DNA of 64,000 bases from Labedella populi (lineage in GTDB: Bacteria > Actinomycetota > Actinomycetes > Actinomycetales > Microbacteriaceae), in the NCBI RefSeq assembly GCF_004078655.1, contig NZ_RZNC01000003.1, positions 124,001 to 188,000 of the forward strand, read 5' to 3'. The position numbers were made by a program, and so were the translations under genes. Position 1 is the stretch's first letter. Every line of letters begins with the position of its first letter. The notes beneath the pieces were generated by a model. It was given only the letters and a program-made list of their open reading frames with translations. It was not told where the DNA came from and ran no database searches. Below, one piece after another: positions 1 to 10,094 of this stretch.

Positions 1-1437
1 CACTCCGGGCGGAAGCGGTGGGCCGTGAGCGACCTTTCCGTCGTGATCGAACCCGGCGAACGCGTCCTGGTACTCGGGGCGTCCGGCGCCGGCAAGTCGA
101 CGTTGCTCGCGGGTATCGCCGGTCTGCTCGGGGGCGAGGACGAGGGCGAGTCCTCGGGCCACCTCCTCGTCGACGGTGTTGACGCGCGCGCGGCCCGGGG
201 GCGCACGGGCCTCGTGCTCCAAGATCCGGATGCGGCGGCCGTCTTCTCCCGTGTGGGCGACGACGTCGCGTTCGGATGCGAGAACCTCGGCGTCGACCGT
301 GAGGAGATCTGGCGGCGGGTCCGTCGATCACTCGACGCCGTGGGCCTCCGGGTGCCCCTCGAGCGCCGCACCGACGCCCTCTCGGGAGGGGAGAAGCAGC
401 GGCTCGCGATCGCGGGTGTGCTCGCGATGGAGCCGGGAGCGATCCTCCTCGATGAGCCGACGGCCAATCTCGATCCCTCCGGCGTCCTCGAGGTCCGCGA
501 CGCGATCGAGCGGGCCGTCGTGGCCGAGGGCACGACCCTCCTGGTCGTGGAGCACCGAACCGAGGTGTGGGCGGACCTCATGACGCGCGTCATCGTCCTC
601 GACGCCGACGGGGGAGTGCTCGCGGACGGCCCACCGCTCACGGTGTTCGAGCAGGAGGGCGAGGGCCTCGCGGCGGCCGGCGTCTGGGTGCCCGGTCGGT
701 CGATCGATCTCCCGCTCGCGGTGCCGGGCGATATGGCGGGCACCGCGGCGCTCAGCGCAACCCGCCTCGCGATCGGTCGACCGGGCGCCCCCGTCGTGAG
801 GACCGATCTCGAGATCGAAATCGCCACGGGCCGGTCGACTGTGGTCGTCGGCGAGAACGGAGCCGGCAAGTCGACCCTCGCGCTCACTCTCGCGGGACTC
901 ATCCCGGAACGCTCCGGCAGCGTGGTCGCCGCAGAACCGCTCGCGGGTCGGCGGGGGCGCCGGCCGTCGCACTGGTCCTCTCGCGAGCTCCTCACGCGCA
1001 TCGGCACGGTGTTCCAGGATCCTGAACACCAGTTCCTGTCAGCGACCGTGCGCGACGAGCTCGCCGTCGGACCGTTGGCCCTCGGCCTCGGGCGTGCGGA
1101 GACGGATCGCCGAGTCGACGAGATGCTCGAGGTACTCGGTCTCGATCGGCTCGCACTCGCGAATCCGTTCACGTTATCGGGCGGCCAGAAGCGTCGACTG
1201 TCCGTCGGCACCGTGCTGGCCGCGGGCCCGTCGGTCATGGTCCTCGACGAGCCGACGTTCGGTCAGGACCGTGCGAGCTGGATTCGACTCGTGGCACTGC
1301 TCCAGCAGGAGGTGCGGACGGGAGCGACCGTCGTGGCCGTGACCCACGACCAGGGCGTCGTACAGCACCTGGGGCAGTCGATCCTCGATCTGGGTAGTGG
1401 CGCGGGGGATCGCGCCCCGCAGCGGAGGGCCGCGTGA
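1..1437 (+). CDS. ECF/CbiO-type ABC transporter ATP-binding protein with two ATPase domains (5' end outside window)
   Basis: The ATPase subunit of an energy-coupling-factor importer, which takes up vitamins or metals. Two ABC domains lie in tandem: Walker A GASGAGKST then GENGAGKST, signatures LSGGEKQR and LSGGQKRR, Walker B ILLDEP and MVLDEP, with switch histidines in VEHR and VTHD. The frame is open to base 1 and reads HSGRKRWAVSDLS before the first GTG at 25. That fits the usual start of an ABC domain, so the true start lies upstream and the GTG is internal. It overlaps the EcfT gene by 4 bp (GTGA). The fused double ATPase resembles YkoD-type thiamine-precursor systems. The substrate-binding S component is not in the window, so the substrate is unknown. 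Confidence 0.9.
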   Translation, partial: HSGRKRWAVSDLSVVIEPGERVLVLGASGAGKSTLLAGIAGLLGGEDEGESSGHLLVDGVDARAARGRTGLVLQDPDAAAVFSRVGDDVAFGCENLGVDREEIWRRVRRSLDAVGLRVPLERRTDALSGGEKQRLAIAGVLAMEPGAILLDEPTANLDPSGVLEVRDAIERAVVAEGTTLLVVEHRTEVWADLMTRVIVLDADGGVLADGPPLTVFEQEGEGLAAAGVWVPGRSIDLPLAVPGDMAGTAALSATRLAIGRPGAPVVRTDLEIEIATGRSTVVVGENGAGKSTLALTLAGLIPERSGSVVAAEPLAGRRGRRPSHWSSRELLTRIGTVFQDPEHQFLSATVRDELAVGPLALGLGRAETDRRVDEMLEVLGLDRLALANPFTLSGGQKRRLSVGTVLAAGPSVMVLDEPTFGQDRASWIRLVALLQQEVRTGATVVAVTHDQGVVQHLGQSILDLGSGAGDRAPQRRAA

Positions 1438-2228
1438 TCGCGGCTCCTGCGCGGGTGCCGGAGACCCGGCGTGACGTGTTCCTCGACGGTGTCAATCCGG
1501 TCTCGAAGATCCTCGCGATGATCGTCCTCTCGATCCCACTCCTCTTGACGATCGACTGGGTGAGCTCGACGGTCGCCATCGCGATCGAGCTGGCCCTCGT
1601 CCCGGTGTGTGGCGTCGCTTTCGCCGACGTCCTCCGCCGGTGCGTCCCTCTGCTCGCCTTCGCCCCCATCGCGGGCGTCAGCATGCTCCTCTACGCGGAG
1701 CCCGGGGGGCGCGTGTACGCCCGGTTCCTGCTCGCGACCGTGAGCGACGACTCGATCGCCCTCGCCATCGCGGTCGCACTCCGCGTCCTCGCGCTCGGCC
1801 TGCCCACGATCCTTCTGTTCTCGCGCGTCGACGCGACCGAGCTCGCCGACGCGCTCGCCCAGGTCGGCCGTCTGCCTGCCCGATTCGTCCTCGGCGTCGT
1901 CGCTGGCGTGCGACTGCTCGGACTCTTCCTGGAGGACTGGCGGAGCATGGAGCTCGCGCGACGGGCCCGGGGAGTGGGGGATTCCGGAGCATTGCGGCGC
2001 TTCTTCTCCATGGCGTTCGTGATGCTCGTCTTCGCCGTCCGCCGGGGCTCGAAGCTCGCGACGGCCATGGAGGCGCGAGGCTTCGGGACAGATGCCCCAC
2101 GCACCTGGGCGCGCCCGTCGACGCTCTCCTGGCGGGACGCCGTGTTCCTCCTCGGGTGCCTCGCCGTCATGGGTGCGGCGATCGGGTCCGCCGTCGCGTC
2201 GGGCAGCTTCCGCTTCGTGGGGTCCTGA
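1434..2228 (+). CDS. ECF transporter transmembrane (T) component, EcfT/CbiQ family
   Basis: A 264-residue membrane scaffold that couples the ATPases to the S component. It has several hydrophobic segments, for example around residues 22-75 and 100-125. It carries the two conserved A-R-G coupling motifs of the family: ARRARGVGD near residue 177 and AMEARGFG near residue 209, which contact the ATPases. The GTG start overlaps the stop of the upstream ATPase gene, so the two are translationally coupled. The family assignment is firm. The substrate cannot be deduced. Confidence 0.9.
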   Translation: MIAAPARVPETRRDVFLDGVNPVSKILAMIVLSIPLLLTIDWVSSTVAIAIELALVPVCGVAFADVLRRCVPLLAFAPIAGVSMLLYAEPGGRVYARFLLATVSDDSIALAIAVALRVLALGLPTILLFSRVDATELADALAQVGRLPARFVLGVVAGVRLLGLFLEDWRSMELARRARGVGDSGALRRFFSMAFVMLVFAVRRGSKLATAMEARGFGTDAPRTWARPSTLSWRDAVFLLGCLAVMGAAIGSAVASGSFRFVGS

Positions 2229-2229
2229 C

Positions 2230-2862
2230 GTGGCGGAACCCGACGAGCAGCCGGCCGGCGTGGATCCTCGCGGACCGAGATCCGCCGACGTATTCCAGCG
2301 TTCCGAGGCCGTCGTCCTGATCGACGGACCGAGCGGCGCGGGAAAATCGACGTTCGCGTCGCGACTCGTGGGAGATTGGCCGGGACCGGTCGAGCCGATC
2401 CTCGTTCGCATGGACGACGTCTACCCCGGATGGGGCGGTCTCGACGCGGCTTCCGTCCAGGTGTTCCGGCACCTGCTCGTTCCGCGCTCGCACGGTGAGC
2501 CGGGGCGTTGGCGGCGCTACGACTGGGTGGGTGCGCGCCCGGCGGAGTGGCATGTCGTCGCGACGGGCCGTCCTCTCGTCGTTGAGGGCTGCGGGTCACT
2601 GTCCCGGGCGGCGGCGCCCCTCGCCGACCTGCGCGTCTGGATCGATGCGCCGGCGGAGGTCCGGAAGGATCGCGCCCTCGCCCGCGATGCGGGCGGATTC
2701 GACGAGCACTGGGACATGTGGTCGTCGCAGGTCGCGCGATTCGAGCGTCGAGAGGACCCCCGTTCGCTCGCCGACGTCGTGATCGTCAACGCGGACGGCG
2801 AAGCCGACGCCTGGCTCGACGCGGTGATCAGCGGGACTGCAGATCCTCGACGAAGGCCCTGA
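2230..2862 (+). CDS. P-loop nucleoside/uridine kinase-like ATP-binding protein
   Basis: A 210-residue cytoplasmic P-loop protein with Walker A GPSGAGKST at residues 33-41. It has a DDVYPGW segment typical of small uridine-kinase-like or AAA kinases, and an RVWIDAP strand followed by a basic lid (RKDRALARD). The reading frame is open far upstream, but the GTG at 2230, one base after the EcfT stop, gives the first plausible start and suggests co-transcription with the transporter. A salvage kinase for the imported compound is possible but not shown. Its last 35 bp overlap the convergent carboxypeptidase-like gene tail to tail. Confidence 0.75.
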   Translation: MAEPDEQPAGVDPRGPRSADVFQRSEAVVLIDGPSGAGKSTFASRLVGDWPGPVEPILVRMDDVYPGWGGLDAASVQVFRHLLVPRSHGEPGRWRRYDWVGARPAEWHVVATGRPLVVEGCGSLSRAAAPLADLRVWIDAPAEVRKDRALARDAGGFDEHWDMWSSQVARFERREDPRSLADVVIVNADGEADAWLDAVISGTADPRRRP

Positions 2863-4057
2863 TCACGGGAACCGGATGGGTGATCCTCCACAGCACGCCG
2901 GGGTCCTCGAGGCGTTCGTCGAGCTTCACCGGTGCCGTGGTCGTTCGGCCGCCGGCGGTGATCTCGGCGGACCCGACGATGCGCCCGGAGCCCCCCGTGA
3001 CGAGAGGGTCGAGTGTCGTCTCGATCGTGGGGGCCGACGAGACCCAGCGCGGGCTCGTCACGGATGCCCCGACGGAGGCCGTGACCGTCGGGCCCCACTC
3101 CGTGTCGTACCGCACGAGCGGTGTGCCCTCGGCGACCAGCGGGGCCTCGACGACGGCGGTCGACGCCTGCTCGGCCAGGGCGGTCACCGCCGTCTCGAGC
3201 GCGTCCCAGTCGGGCTGGCGCAGGATGGCGCCGTACAGCTCGTACGTCTCCTCGCCGACGTCGACGGAGAGCCGGAACAGGAGGCAGATCCCGGCCGCGT
3301 CGGTGTAGCTGCGGGAGATACCCGTGACGCCGAGCTCCGGGAGGTACGTGGTGGTGTTCTCGATGCCACGACGCGATGGGAGACCCGTCACCTCGCTCGC
3401 GAGGACGGAGGCCACCGCCGGGTCCGCGAGCGCGAGGGCCGCGACGGCCGCGAGGTCTTCCGCCGTCCCGACGCTCTCGGCGGAGAGACCCGTCGCGTCG
3501 GCGACGGTGATGCCGTCGAGACCGTTCCCATCGAGCCACGACCGGGCCGCGACGAGATACTCCTCGAGCGACCCGAATGCCCACCGCGCGAGCGTGTCCG
3601 CGTGGTTGTTGCTCGAACCGAGGAGCAGAGCCTGGAGCATCCCGCGCTCGCTCCACGCGTCGTCGGTGTACACCGTGACGGTTCGGGCTCCGGCTGCGCG
3701 GTAGTCGCGGTAGGTCAGGAAGTCGTTCGAGGTGATCGGGACGACTGCTCCCTCCTCATCGGCGGAGAGGGGACGGGCGTCGAGGACGACGAGGGCGGTG
3801 ATCACTTTCGTGGCGGCCGCCATCGGGACCGGCGCGGTGTCGCCGGCGACGGATATCGGGGAGTCCTCCGGGCGCTCGGTCACGGCGCTCGCACCGGTCT
3901 CGGGCAGAACGGGAGGGGACCCGGCCGGGGCGGCCGGTTCGAGGTGCGTGGCCCGTGCCTCCGGGAGGGGACCCAGGAGGGTCGCCGGCCCGTAGAGCCC
4001 GACCGCCAGGATGGCGAGGGTGCCGGCCGTGACGCCGATGAATCGCCTTACGCCCAC
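2828..4057 (-). CDS. D-alanyl-D-alanine carboxypeptidase-like protein (S11 fold) lacking catalytic residues
   Basis: A 409-residue protein with a short basic N-terminus and one membrane-spanning or signal segment (about residues 5-30), so the rest is probably extracytoplasmic. The body aligns by eye to S11 carboxypeptidases (DacA/DacC), which trim peptidoglycan stem peptides. The SxxK nucleophile motif reads AATK (Ala81 to Lys84, codons at 3806-3817). The SxN motif is kept (SSNN). The KTG box reads SRS within GISRSYTDAAG (about 3297-3325). Two of the three signature motifs are therefore lost and carboxypeptidase activity is unlikely. The frame is intact and codon use is normal, suggesting a conserved non-enzymatic role, perhaps peptidoglycan binding (inference). 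The start is GTG. Confidence 0.8.
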   Translation of the reverse strand: MGVRRFIGVTAGTLAILAVGLYGPATLLGPLPEARATHLEPAAPAGSPPVLPETGASAVTERPEDSPISVAGDTAPVPMAAATKVITALVVLDARPLSADEEGAVVPITSNDFLTYRDYRAAGARTVTVYTDDAWSERGMLQALLLGSSNNHADTLARWAFGSLEEYLVAARSWLDGNGLDGITVADATGLSAESVGTAEDLAAVAALALADPAVASVLASEVTGLPSRRGIENTTTYLPELGVTGISRSYTDAAGICLLFRLSVDVGEETYELYGAILRQPDWDALETAVTALAEQASTAVVEAPLVAEGTPLVRYDTEWGPTVTASVGASVTSPRWVSSAPTIETTLDPLVTGGSGRIVGSAEITAGGRTTTAPVKLDERLEDPGVLWRITHPVPVIRAFVEDLQSR

Positions 4058-4118
4058 GACGGTGACCCTGGACGTCTCGACATGGCCTCAGGCTAACCCG
4101 GCGACGTGCGGTCGGGCG

Positions 4119-4469
4119 TCAGCCCCACCCGAGTCGGTGCAATTCGTCGTCGTCGAGCCCGAAGTAGTGACCGATCTCATGGATGAGGGTCACCCGGATC
4201 TCCTCGCGCAGAGCGTCGAGGTCGCCGGCGTGATGCAAGAGCGGTTCCCGGTAGATGCTGATGGTGTCGGGAAGCTCACCGAACCCGTACTGACCGCGCT
4301 CGGTGAGTGCGACTCCGTGATACAGCCCGAGGAGGTCGAGGGAGCCGTCCTCCGGTCGGTCCTCGACGATGATGGCGACGTTGTCGAGGTCATCGACCAC
4401 GTCGTCGGGGAGCGTGTCGAAAACCTCCTCGACGAGGTCCTCGAAGTCGTCGGAGGTCATGTCGATCAC
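4119..4469 (-). CDS. Minimal zinc metallopeptidase family protein (DUF1025-like, HExxH)
   Basis: A small acidic protein of about 116 residues ending in HEIGHYFGLDDDEL. This is the HExxHxxG zinc motif of single-domain minigluzincin-type metallopeptidases, common in Actinobacteria. No signal peptide is visible. I chose the GTG at 4469: a TAGGAT box with an embedded AGGA lies 8-9 nt before it. The frame also has a GTG at 4493 and an ATG at 4460. It lies between the carboxypeptidase-like gene and the Ser/Thr kinase, all on the same strand. The substrate is unknown. Confidence 0.85.
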   Translation of the reverse strand: MIDMTSDDFEDLVEEVFDTLPDDVVDDLDNVAIIVEDRPEDGSLDLLGLYHGVALTERGQYGFGELPDTISIYREPLLHHAGDLDALREEIRVTLIHEIGHYFGLDDDELHRLGWG

Positions 4470-4519
4470 GGTCACCGATCCTAGCCGCGCCACCTGCGCG
4501 GCTCGGCGCGGTCCCAGCC

Positions 4520-6067
<1,548 letters not shown>

Positions 6068-6203
6068 TCATTCTCCTCGAGTGCTTCTCCCGTGCCGGGC
6101 CCACGGGCCCGGACACACTGCTCCCTCCTCCGAAGTGTGACGGACGTCGGCCGGGGAGGCGACGCCTTGACAGCGGCGCGCGAGCGAGTCCTCGAGCCCG
6201 AAC

Positions 6204-6232
6204 GGGGGGGGGGGGGGGGGGGGGGAGGGGGG
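6204..6232. repeat. Poly-G tract: 22 G, one A, 6 G
   Basis: A homopolymeric run in the 234-bp region between the divergent kinase gene (start 6067) and the membrane-protein gene (start 6302). It is 137 nt from the kinase start codon and 70 nt from the other. Nothing similar occurs elsewhere in the window. It could be a slippage-prone regulatory tract or a sequencing/assembly artefact. Confidence 0.9.
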
Positions 6233-6301
6233 CTACCGGCATCTCACGACACCCCAGCGGAATCCCGGGCCGATTGCGCTCGGCGCGGTAGCGTTCGGCG
6301 C

Positions 6302-7081
6302 ATGGACTGGTGGAATGATCTCACGACCTGGTTGACCGCGGCGGACACCCGCCCGGTCCTCTTCACCGCGGCGACGATCGTGCTCGCGATCATCGTCTCC
6401 GGCCTCGTGTCGGCGTCGATCGCCAAGGCGGCCGTCCGCCGCCTTGTCGATCAGCGCGAGCGCGAGCAGAAGGCCGCGGCCATCGCCGCGCTCATCGACG
6501 CCGCGACCGAGGCGTCGGTGTGGAACTCGTTGACGCCGGGAGAGCAGGTCCTGGCCGACCGCGCGGTCGGCCAGGCCGACATCCTTCTCCGCCTCCTCCC
6601 GATCAAGACCGCCCCCCTCGCGGCGGACTGGGCGGCGCACCAGCTCACGGAGATGAAGCGCAACTCGGCCACCTTCGGCTACGAGCTCGAGCCCGCGCTC
6701 GTCGAGTTCCGCGACCGACTCCTCGACTGGCAGCAGCGCCCGTCGAAGGCGAAGCGGCTCTTCCAGAACGACATCGAGCGTTGGTCCTTCTCGTCCGACG
6801 ATTCGGAGCGTGATCTCGCGCGCCGCCAGGACACGTGGGTGGCATCGCAGCACAAGAAGGCGCACGACTCGTCGCGTTCCGAGGTCTCGGCCCCGTCGCC
6901 GTCCACCGCGTCGGGGTCGACCGCCGTCGGCGCTGCATCCTCGTCAGCCGCGACGGAACGGAAGCTCCCCGAGCCGAGCACGGACACGCAGACCCAGAAG
7001 CTCATCGAGGACGTCGCCGCGATCGACCAGCGCATCGCGTCGACCTCGAAGCCCCGTGGGTCGGAGGAACGCTCCGCCTGA
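6302..7081 (+). CDS. Membrane-anchored protein of unknown function
   Basis: A 259-residue protein. One N-terminal hydrophobic helix (about residues 17-45) is followed by a cytoplasmic, helix-rich charged region to about 185 and a disordered Ser/Thr/Ala-rich C-terminus. I recognise no catalytic motif. No Shine-Dalgarno sequence precedes the ATG, but TAGCGT (6289-6294) sits 7 nt upstream, consistent with a leaderless transcript. The frame is open far upstream, but that part has no coding character. It is followed by a strong bidirectional hairpin. The function is unknown. Confidence 0.75.
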   Translation: MDWWNDLTTWLTAADTRPVLFTAATIVLAIIVSGLVSASIAKAAVRRLVDQREREQKAAAIAALIDAATEASVWNSLTPGEQVLADRAVGQADILLRLLPIKTAPLAADWAAHQLTEMKRNSATFGYELEPALVEFRDRLLDWQQRPSKAKRLFQNDIERWSFSSDDSERDLARRQDTWVASQHKKAHDSSRSEVSAPSPSTASGSTAVGAASSSAATERKLPEPSTDTQTQKLIEDVAAIDQRIASTSKPRGSEERSA

Positions 7082-7092
7082 GCGGATGCGCA

Positions 7093-7146
7093 CACGACGA
7101 AGGCGGTCGATACCCGGGAGACCGGGGATCGACCGCCTTCGTCGTG
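7093..7146. terminator. Bidirectional terminator hairpin (19-bp perfect stem)
   Basis: Arms 7093-7111 and 7128-7146 are perfectly complementary, with a 16-nt loop. The hairpin lies between two convergent genes (ending 7081 and 7187), as expected for a shared terminator. Confidence 0.85.
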
Positions 7147-7186
7147 GGTGCGCTGTGTCGGGGCCGCCGGCACCGTGTCGAGCAGG

Positions 7187-8014
7187 TCAGGCGGTGCGCC
7201 ACCACTCGTCGCTCGGCGTGACGGGCACCGTGCGCTTGTGTCGCGTCGCCAGGAAGCGCGCCTCGATGGCTTCGGCGACGTCGGCGTCGACGTCGGCGCC
7301 CTCGAGGTAGTCGTCGATGTCGACGTACGTGAGACCGAGGTTCGCTTCGTCGGTCTGACCGGGCGTGTCGTCGAGCAGATCGGCCGTCGGAGCCTTTTCA
7401 TAGAGGCGAGCCGGGGCGTCGAGCCGGCGGAGGAGCGCCTTGCCCTGTCGCTTCGTGAGCCCGCTGAGCGGGAGGATGTCCGCCCCGCCATCACCGAACT
7501 TCGTGAAGAACCCGGTGACGGCCTCCGCGGCATGATCGGTACCCACGACGAGGAGCGAGCGTTGTCCGGCGATGGCGTACTGCGCCACCATCCGGGCGCG
7601 CGCCTTGACGTTGCCCTTGGTGAAGTCGGTCATCCTGTCGCCGACAGCATCCTGGTACTCGTCGAAGACGCCGTCGACGCCGCGCTTGACGTTGAAGGTG
7701 ATGCTGCGATCGGGTCGGATGAACTGCAAGGCGAGTTGAGCGTCGTCCTCGTCGTGTTGAACGCCGTACGGGAGCCGCACGGCGATGAACTCGGCGTTGG
7801 CGCCGCCGTCGCGCAGCCGTTCGACGGCGAGTTGACAGAGGCGACCGGCGAGCGAGGAGTCCTGCCCACCGCTGATGCCGAGCACGAAGCCCGTGGCCCC
7901 GGTGGTCGTGGCGTAGTCGACGAGGAACGAGACCCGGGTCTCGATCTCTTCGGCTGCGTCGATGCTCGGCCGCGAGCCGAGCTCCTCGATGATGGCTCTC
8001 TGAAGATCACGCAT
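7187..8014 (-). CDS. nadE: NH3-dependent NAD+ synthetase
   Basis: A 275-residue cytoplasmic enzyme catalysing the last step of NAD synthesis: amidation of deamido-NAD with ATP and ammonia. The N-type ATP pyrophosphatase P-loop SGGQDSS is at residues 48-54. Further family segments are [14 protein letters not shown], the [14 protein letters not shown] stretch, and the lid with DDTPGQTDE. It has the length of the short E. coli-type enzyme, with no glutaminase domain. TAGGCT lies 6 nt before the ATG, so translation may be leaderless, although GAGGA in between could act as a ribosome site. It stands alone beside the mevalonate operon on the same strand. Confidence 0.96.
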   Translation of the reverse strand: MRDLQRAIIEELGSRPSIDAAEEIETRVSFLVDYATTTGATGFVLGISGGQDSSLAGRLCQLAVERLRDGGANAEFIAVRLPYGVQHDEDDAQLALQFIRPDRSITFNVKRGVDGVFDEYQDAVGDRMTDFTKGNVKARARMVAQYAIAGQRSLLVVGTDHAAEAVTGFFTKFGDGGADILPLSGLTKRQGKALLRRLDAPARLYEKAPTADLLDDTPGQTDEANLGLTYVDIDDYLEGADVDADVAEAIEARFLATRHKRTVPVTPSDEWWRTA

Positions 8015-8037
8015 GTCCTCAGCCTAGCCAGCCGCGG

Positions 8038-9123
8038 TTACGGGACGGTTTCGTCTTCGCCGCCGTGCACGTGCAATGAGAGCCGACGGATGTCGGCGAG
8101 CTCCCACTGGCGGAACATGGGGTCGAGATCCGTGGTTTCGTCGGCGAGGACGATGCCGCAATCCCCGCCCCCCGCCCCGGACGATTTCGCGGCGGCGCCG
8201 ACGTACTCGGCCGAGTCGCACAGAAGGGTGAGGTCCGGCGTCTCGATCGGAATGCCGGCGCTCACTCCGAGCCGCACGAGCAGCCGCCGGGCGCGGTGCA
8301 ACTGCCGTTGGGCGGCCGCGAGGTCGTCGGCGTCGAAAGCGGCGACGAGCGTGTCGACACACGCCCTGCTGTCGTCGAGGAAGGCCTCGTAGTGGCTGTC
8401 CTCGTTCAGTTTGCGCTTCTGGATCGAGTCCACCAGCTGTGCCGTGGAGGCGGGCTCGCCGGTCCATCCCACGACGAGGCGTGCCCGGGAGAGCGGCGGG
8501 AGCCGTCGCACCGACAGGCCGGGCCACAGCTCGGCGACGAGATCGGTGATGCTCGTGTCGGAGAGCCGTGCGGTCATCCAGGATCGGTCGGGGGAGGAAT
8601 AGGCGATCCAGCCGCCGTACATGCTCGCCGCGACGTCGCCGCCGGAGGCGAGCGGGTTCACCGAGACCGTCGCGAGGAGTGCGAGCTTGACGCGCGACAG
8701 TTCGTCGAGCCCGAGGTCGTAGAAGCGGTCGAGCGCCGTCACGGTCGCGACCGTCACCGCGGCGCTCGAACCGAGGCCGAACTTCCGGCCGGAACGGTCG
8801 TCGAGTTCGCTCGTGATCGTCAGATCGTAGAAGTCGAGGTCCCGGCCGCGTCCGACGGCGAATTCCTCGACGACGCGGATGGCCGCGAGGACGTAGTCGA
8901 AGGGCCTCTGATCACGGTCGATGACGAGCCGTTCGCCGTCGCGTCGCCACACGACAGGTCGGTGCCCGAACTGGTCGGAGACGAGTCGACCGAGACCGTC
9001 CGACGCTTCGAGCGTCACGGTGACGAAGCGGTCGACGGCGATGAGAACCGCGGGGTACCCGGGTTCCACGACCGCGTACTCGCCAGCGATGAACAGCTTC
9101 CCCGGCGCGGAGACGGTGATCAC
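8038..9123 (-). CDS. Phosphomevalonate kinase
   Basis: A 361-residue GHMP-family kinase that phosphorylates mevalonate-5-phosphate in the mevalonate route to isopentenyl diphosphate. N-terminal substrate segment APGKLFIAGEYAVVEPG, ATP-binding motif KFGLGSSAAVTVA, C-terminal glycine-rich motif KSSGAGGGDCG. The long form and the GEYAVVEPG variant distinguish it from mevalonate kinase. The GTG start at 9123 overlaps the stop of the decarboxylase gene by 4 bp (GTGA), so it is the third gene of a coupled operon. The open frame extends further upstream, but that part is out-of-frame decarboxylase coding sequence. Confidence 0.93.
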   Translation of the reverse strand: MITVSAPGKLFIAGEYAVVEPGYPAVLIAVDRFVTVTLEASDGLGRLVSDQFGHRPVVWRRDGERLVIDRDQRPFDYVLAAIRVVEEFAVGRGRDLDFYDLTITSELDDRSGRKFGLGSSAAVTVATVTALDRFYDLGLDELSRVKLALLATVSVNPLASGGDVAASMYGGWIAYSSPDRSWMTARLSDTSITDLVAELWPGLSVRRLPPLSRARLVVGWTGEPASTAQLVDSIQKRKLNEDSHYEAFLDDSRACVDTLVAAFDADDLAAAQRQLHRARRLLVRLGVSAGIPIETPDLTLLCDSAEYVGAAAKSSGAGGGDCGIVLADETTDLDPMFRQWELADIRRLSLHVHGGEDETVP

Positions 9124-10094
9124 GTCTCCGCCTGCGAGACCGCGACGCCCGGGCCGGGGAGGGACGTCGTCACGCCGGCGATGTCGAGAGCAGCCACGGC
9201 GTCGCGCACCGTGTCGAGGTGTGTCCGTCGGCACAGGATCTTGACGTTCGGACCGGCGTCCATCGTCGCGTAACACTCGGTCCCCGAGACGCGCAGGTCA
9301 CGCACCAGCTGCAGGACGCGCACACTGTCGGGCTGCCAATAGGACACCGGAGGGGTCGCCCCGAGCATCGACGCGTGCATCCGCATGGCGTTGGACTCGG
9401 TGAGTTCTCCGACCCGCGTGAAGTCCGCCCGCGCGACGGCGTCGAGCATGTCGGTGAAGTCGGTGCGGGAGGACTCGACCCACGCCGGGTAGTACGGCGA
9501 GGTCTCGGCGGTCAGCTGCATCGCCGCTCGGCTCGAGATCGTCTTCGTGCCCGCGTCGACGACGGCGACGACCATGGCGAGGTCCAACCCGGGATCGACG
9601 ATCGGTTCCGCGAATGATGAGGCGTCGTCGGTCCCGGCGTGCCATACGGCGAGACCGCCGAAGACGCTCCGCGCGGCGGACCCGGACCCCTTGCGCGCGA
9701 GGATCGAGAGGTCTCGCGGGGTGAGGTCGATTCGCGCTGCGGCCGTGGCGGCAGCGGCGAGGGCTGCGAAGCCCGACGCCGACGACGCGAGCCCCGCGGC
9801 CGTCGGGACGCTGTTGTGGGAGACCACCGTCGCGTGATCGGAGCGATCGCCGAGTCGGCGCACGAGGTCGAGGAATCGCGTCACTCGGCTCTCCGCTTCG
9901 CCGTTCAACCGGGATCCGTCGAGAACGACCGAGTCGCTCTCGGCACCCCACTCGACGGTCGTGCGGGTGAGATACGCGTCGAGCGTCAGCGACAGACTGC
10001 TCGTCGCCGGCAACGCGATGGCGGTGTCACGCTTCCCCCAGTACTTGATGAGGGCGATGTTCGAGTGGGCGACCGCCGTCGCTCGGGCCGTCAC
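9120..10094 (-). CDS. mvaD: Diphosphomevalonate decarboxylase
   Basis: A 324-residue GHMP-superfamily enzyme that makes isopentenyl diphosphate from diphosphomevalonate in an ATP-dependent decarboxylation. Diagnostic N-terminal motif NIALIKYWGKRD, then PATSSLSLTLD, ASSASGFAALAAA (ATP site), and the C-terminal TMDAGPNVK segment. The GTG start at 10094 overlaps the mevalonate kinase stop by 4 bp. It is the middle gene of mvk-mvaD-pmk. The family call is certain because the KYWGKRD motif is specific. Confidence 0.96.
   Translation of the reverse strand: MTARATAVAHSNIALIKYWGKRDTAIALPATSSLSLTLDAYLTRTTVEWGAESDSVVLDGSRLNGEAESRVTRFLDLVRRLGDRSDHATVVSHNSVPTAAGLASSASGFAALAAAATAAARIDLTPRDLSILARKGSGSAARSVFGGLAVWHAGTDDASSFAEPIVDPGLDLAMVVAVVDAGTKTISSRAAMQLTAETSPYYPAWVESSRTDFTDMLDAVARADFTRVGELTESNAMRMHASMLGATPPVSYWQPDSVRVLQLVRDLRVSGTECYATMDAGPNVKILCRRTHLDTVRDAVAALDIAGVTTSLPGPGVAVSQAET

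Noticed and set aside
6204-6232. Poly-G tract as a G-quadruplex control element
   Set aside because: A single uninterrupted G run can form such structures, but nothing in the sequence distinguishes this from slippage or artefact, so I report only the tract.
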